NCBI GenBank assembly: GCA_021801705.1
Contig: JAJYXP010000064.1
Span: 1-43,146 of the forward strand
Direction: 5' to 3'
Source of the DNA: Pseudomonadota bacterium
GTDB taxonomy: Bacteria; Pseudomonadota; Gammaproteobacteria; Burkholderiales; Sulfuricellaceae
Length of the DNA: 43,146 nucleotides
Below the pieces are notes generated by a model. The model was not told where the DNA came from. It saw nothing but the letters and a program-made list of their open reading frames with translations, and did not search any database. The position numbers were made by a program, and so were the translations under genes. Numbering within the stretch: position 1 is the first letter of the stretch; every line of letters starts with the position of its first letter. Below, one piece after another: positions 41,656-43,146 of this stretch.

Positions 41656-41896
41656 TCCCAGAAAAGGCTCGAACCGCAGAGGACGCCAACCCTCTCTCCA
41701 ACTCTCCCCCAAAGGGGGAGAGGGCGATTGTCTCCCCTCCCGCTTGCGGGAGGGGATTAAGGGGAGGGCTGGACGCAAAGGAATTCAAATGCCTGGCGTG
41801 AAATACACTCACCTGATGGGTGCTCAGCATAACTTGCCAATGTCTTGTTTTTCCTCCGCGCCCTCTGCGTCCTCCGCGGTGAATCGCCGTTTTTAG
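41656..41896. repeat. Two-armed word-repeat element, CGCAGAGGA type (PPK2/PLD gap)
   Basis: The left arm TCCCAGAAAAGGCTCGAACC, GCAGAGGACGCC and the right arm CGCGCCCTCTGCGTCCTCCG, CGGTGAATCGCCGTTTTTAG are inverted. Within it are CTCCCCCAAAGGGGGAG and CCCTCCCGCTTGCGGGAGGG palindromes related to those of the MITEs. Confidence 0.7.
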
Positions 41897-41908
41897 ATAA
41901 TGCTGTGT

Positions 41909-42490
41909 TTACTTTGCAAGCGGCTGCGAATGCTCGCGATGGCGCCGCCAATTATCGAGGTAGGCGGCCGTCAGTTCCCGGTTGCCGCGGAAGACCAGCA
42001 GATTTTCCGCATTTCTGAACTGCGCGGCATGGGTGAAGTTGAAGCTGCCGGTGATCACTACCGGGCTGGCGCTGCCGGCGTCTATCACCATCACCTTGTT
42101 GTGGGCGCTGTCGTGCCGGCTGTCGACGAATACCGGCACACCGCCGGCCGCAACCGTCGGCACCTTGCTGCGCTCCATTCTTAGTATCTGTTCCGCGTCC
42201 GTGATAACCTGAACATCCACGCCGCGCCGCCTGGCGTTGATCAGCGCCTCGGCGATGGGCTTGCTGGTGAAACTGTAGGCCTGCACCAGAACCTGCGTGC
42301 GGGCATCGTAGATGGCCTGGCGGATCAAGGTGGTGGCGTCATCTTCGGGGGTGAACAGCACTTGCAGCGTGCCGCTGACTGCGACGGCGCGGTTCCTGAT
42401 GCCTTGCGGCTGCTCGAAGGCGGGAGCCGGAGTGGCGAAAAGCAGCGCCAAGCAAAGGAAGAGCTGGGCGTGCCGGGGGATGTTTTTCAT
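41909..42490 (-). CDS. Secreted phospholipase D-family protein (Nuc-like endonuclease)
   Basis: The 193-residue precursor has a signal peptide (MKNIPRHAQLFLCLALLFAT, cleavage near PAFEQ). A single HKD motif is present as HNKVMVIDAG followed by GSFNFTHAAQFRNAEN. Single-HKD secreted members such as Nuc act as dimeric, metal-independent endonucleases, so a periplasmic DNase role is likely. ATG 42490 is chosen for the signal peptide. It converges on the PPK2 side and is divergent from msrA. Confidence 0.88.
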   Translation of the reverse strand: MKNIPRHAQLFLCLALLFATPAPAFEQPQGIRNRAVAVSGTLQVLFTPEDDATTLIRQAIYDARTQVLVQAYSFTSKPIAEALINARRRGVDVQVITDAEQILRMERSKVPTVAAGGVPVFVDSRHDSAHNKVMVIDAGSASPVVITGSFNFTHAAQFRNAENLLVFRGNRELTAAYLDNWRRHREHSQPLAK

Positions 42491-42594
42491 TGTGGTTGTC
42501 CTTTGCCGAAGAATTTTGCCATTTTCAATCTGTTGCGAGTGTATCGGTATGTTGCCGGCCTTGAAAGCGGCAGCGCACAAGGGAGGAAAGAACG

Positions 42595-43146
42595 ATGAGC
42601 AAAGGCGGGGAAACAGCCACCCTCGCAGGGGGGTGCTTCTGGTGCCTGGAGGCGGTGTTTGAACTGCTTGCCGGGGTGGAGAAGGTGGAATCGGGTTACA
42701 CCGGCGGCAACACATCCAACCCCGGCTACGAGCAGATATGCAGCGGAACCACCGGCCACGCCGAGGCGGTGCGGATCACCTTCGATCCGACAGTGATTTC
42801 GTTCCGGGAATTGCTGGAAATCTTTTTCACCATCCACGACCCCACCACCCTGAACCGCCAGGGCAACGACCGGGGCACCCAGTACCGTTCGGCGATCTTC
42901 TACCATACGCCGGCGCAGAAGGAAGCCTCCGAGGAGGTGATCGCGAACCTCGCCGCCGCGCACATCCGGCTCTCACCCATCGTCACTGAAATCACGCCCG
43001 CCGGGGTTTTCTACAAGGCGGAAGACTACCACCAGGAATATTTCCGCCGCCACGGCAGCCAGCCTTACTGCCAGGCCGTGGTGGCGCCGAAGGTGGCGAA
43101 GCTGAGGGAAAAATTTCAGGCGCGGCTGAAAAGCGGATTGGCTTAG
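42595..43146 (+). CDS. msrA: Peptide-methionine (S)-S-oxide reductase MsrA
   Basis: The 183-residue protein shows the active site AGGCFWCLEAVF with catalytic C14, GYTGG, YEQICSGTTGHAEAVRI, GTQYRSAIFYH and the C-terminal AEDYHQEYF. It reduces methionine-S-sulfoxide in proteins, with resolving cysteine probably in QPYCQAV. GGGAGGAAAG provides a ribosome-binding site. It is complete; the stop codon is the last three bases of the window. Confidence 0.96.
   Translation: MSKGGETATLAGGCFWCLEAVFELLAGVEKVESGYTGGNTSNPGYEQICSGTTGHAEAVRITFDPTVISFRELLEIFFTIHDPTTLNRQGNDRGTQYRSAIFYHTPAQKEASEEVIANLAAAHIRLSPIVTEITPAGVFYKAEDYHQEYFRRHGSQPYCQAVVAPKVAKLREKFQARLKSGLA

Noticed and set aside
40183-41778. 531-codon minus-strand frame opposite the PPK2 gene
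   Set aside because: PPK2 on the plus strand has full family motifs; the opposite frame is a codon-bias artefact.
36757-41896. Regularly spaced short words considered as a CRISPR array
   Set aside because: Word spacing of 9-11 bp with degenerate words and inverted arms does not fit 28-37-bp repeats with unique spacers, and no cas genes are present.

Overview
The window looks like a chromosomal segment of a sulfur-oxidising betaproteobacterium, probably of the Nitrosomonadales/Sulfuricella-like type. The placement rests on gene content (rpsU-yqeY-dnaG-rpoD block, soxXYZA plus soxB without soxCD, sigma-54-type pilin promoter) and on moderately high GC. It is not based on a database search.

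Layout. 1-6.9 kb is conserved core: the plsY 3' end, a membrane protein, tsaD (minus strand), rpsU, yqeY, dnaG, rpoD, and a CAT-anticodon tRNA with a strong terminator. 7.3-8.4 kb holds a fructosamine-kinase-type protein and a YjfB-like small protein. 8.7-13.1 kb is the Sox thiosulfate-oxidation cluster, with soxB separated from soxXYZA by two miniature elements. 13.2-16.7 kb is a MacA/MacB-type tripartite export operon, split between ATPase and permease by a repeat-bounded cassette carrying a GxxExxY (PD-(D/E)xK-like) gene. 16.7-26.8 kb is a surface-polysaccharide locus: APS kinase, Wzm-like permease, Wzt-like ATPase and three glycosyltransferases. Between wzm and wzt lies a 3.6-kb island of nucleotidyltransferase (MNT) antitoxin genes whose HEPN/HepT partners are all broken, plus a DUF4143 ATPase. 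26.9-33.3 kb, on the minus strand, runs from a type IV pilin with a sigma-54 promoter into a GT-C-like membrane protein with TPRs, a DPM1-like glycosyltransferase, a GT4 enzyme, a sugar epimerase and a rhamnosyltransferase-like GT2; it reads as a candidate pilin or cell-surface glycosylation locus. 33.6-35.4 kb holds repeats, hicB with a nonsense-mutated hicA, a ParE/antitoxin pair and an FHA gene stump beside an intact PP2C phosphatase. 36.9-41.7 kb is a likely polyphosphate module: a SixA-like phosphatase, an orphan ParA-type ATPase, a CYTH-CHAD protein and a two-domain PPK2. A secreted PLD-family nuclease and msrA close the window.

The most unusual layer is the repeats. One family has two inverted arms, each made of 3-4 copies of a 6-8-base word spaced about 9-11 bp apart. 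The word differs between copies (CGCAAAG, CACGAAT, CACGGAT, CGCAGAGGA types) but matches between the two arms of one copy. The outer ends share a CCTAAAAAC / GTTTTTAG-like border. Copies fill every intergenic gap from 36.7 to 41.9 kb, and one copy contains the GxxExxY gene. Several unrelated MITE-like families, some nested, have also inserted in the window and have broken toxin genes.
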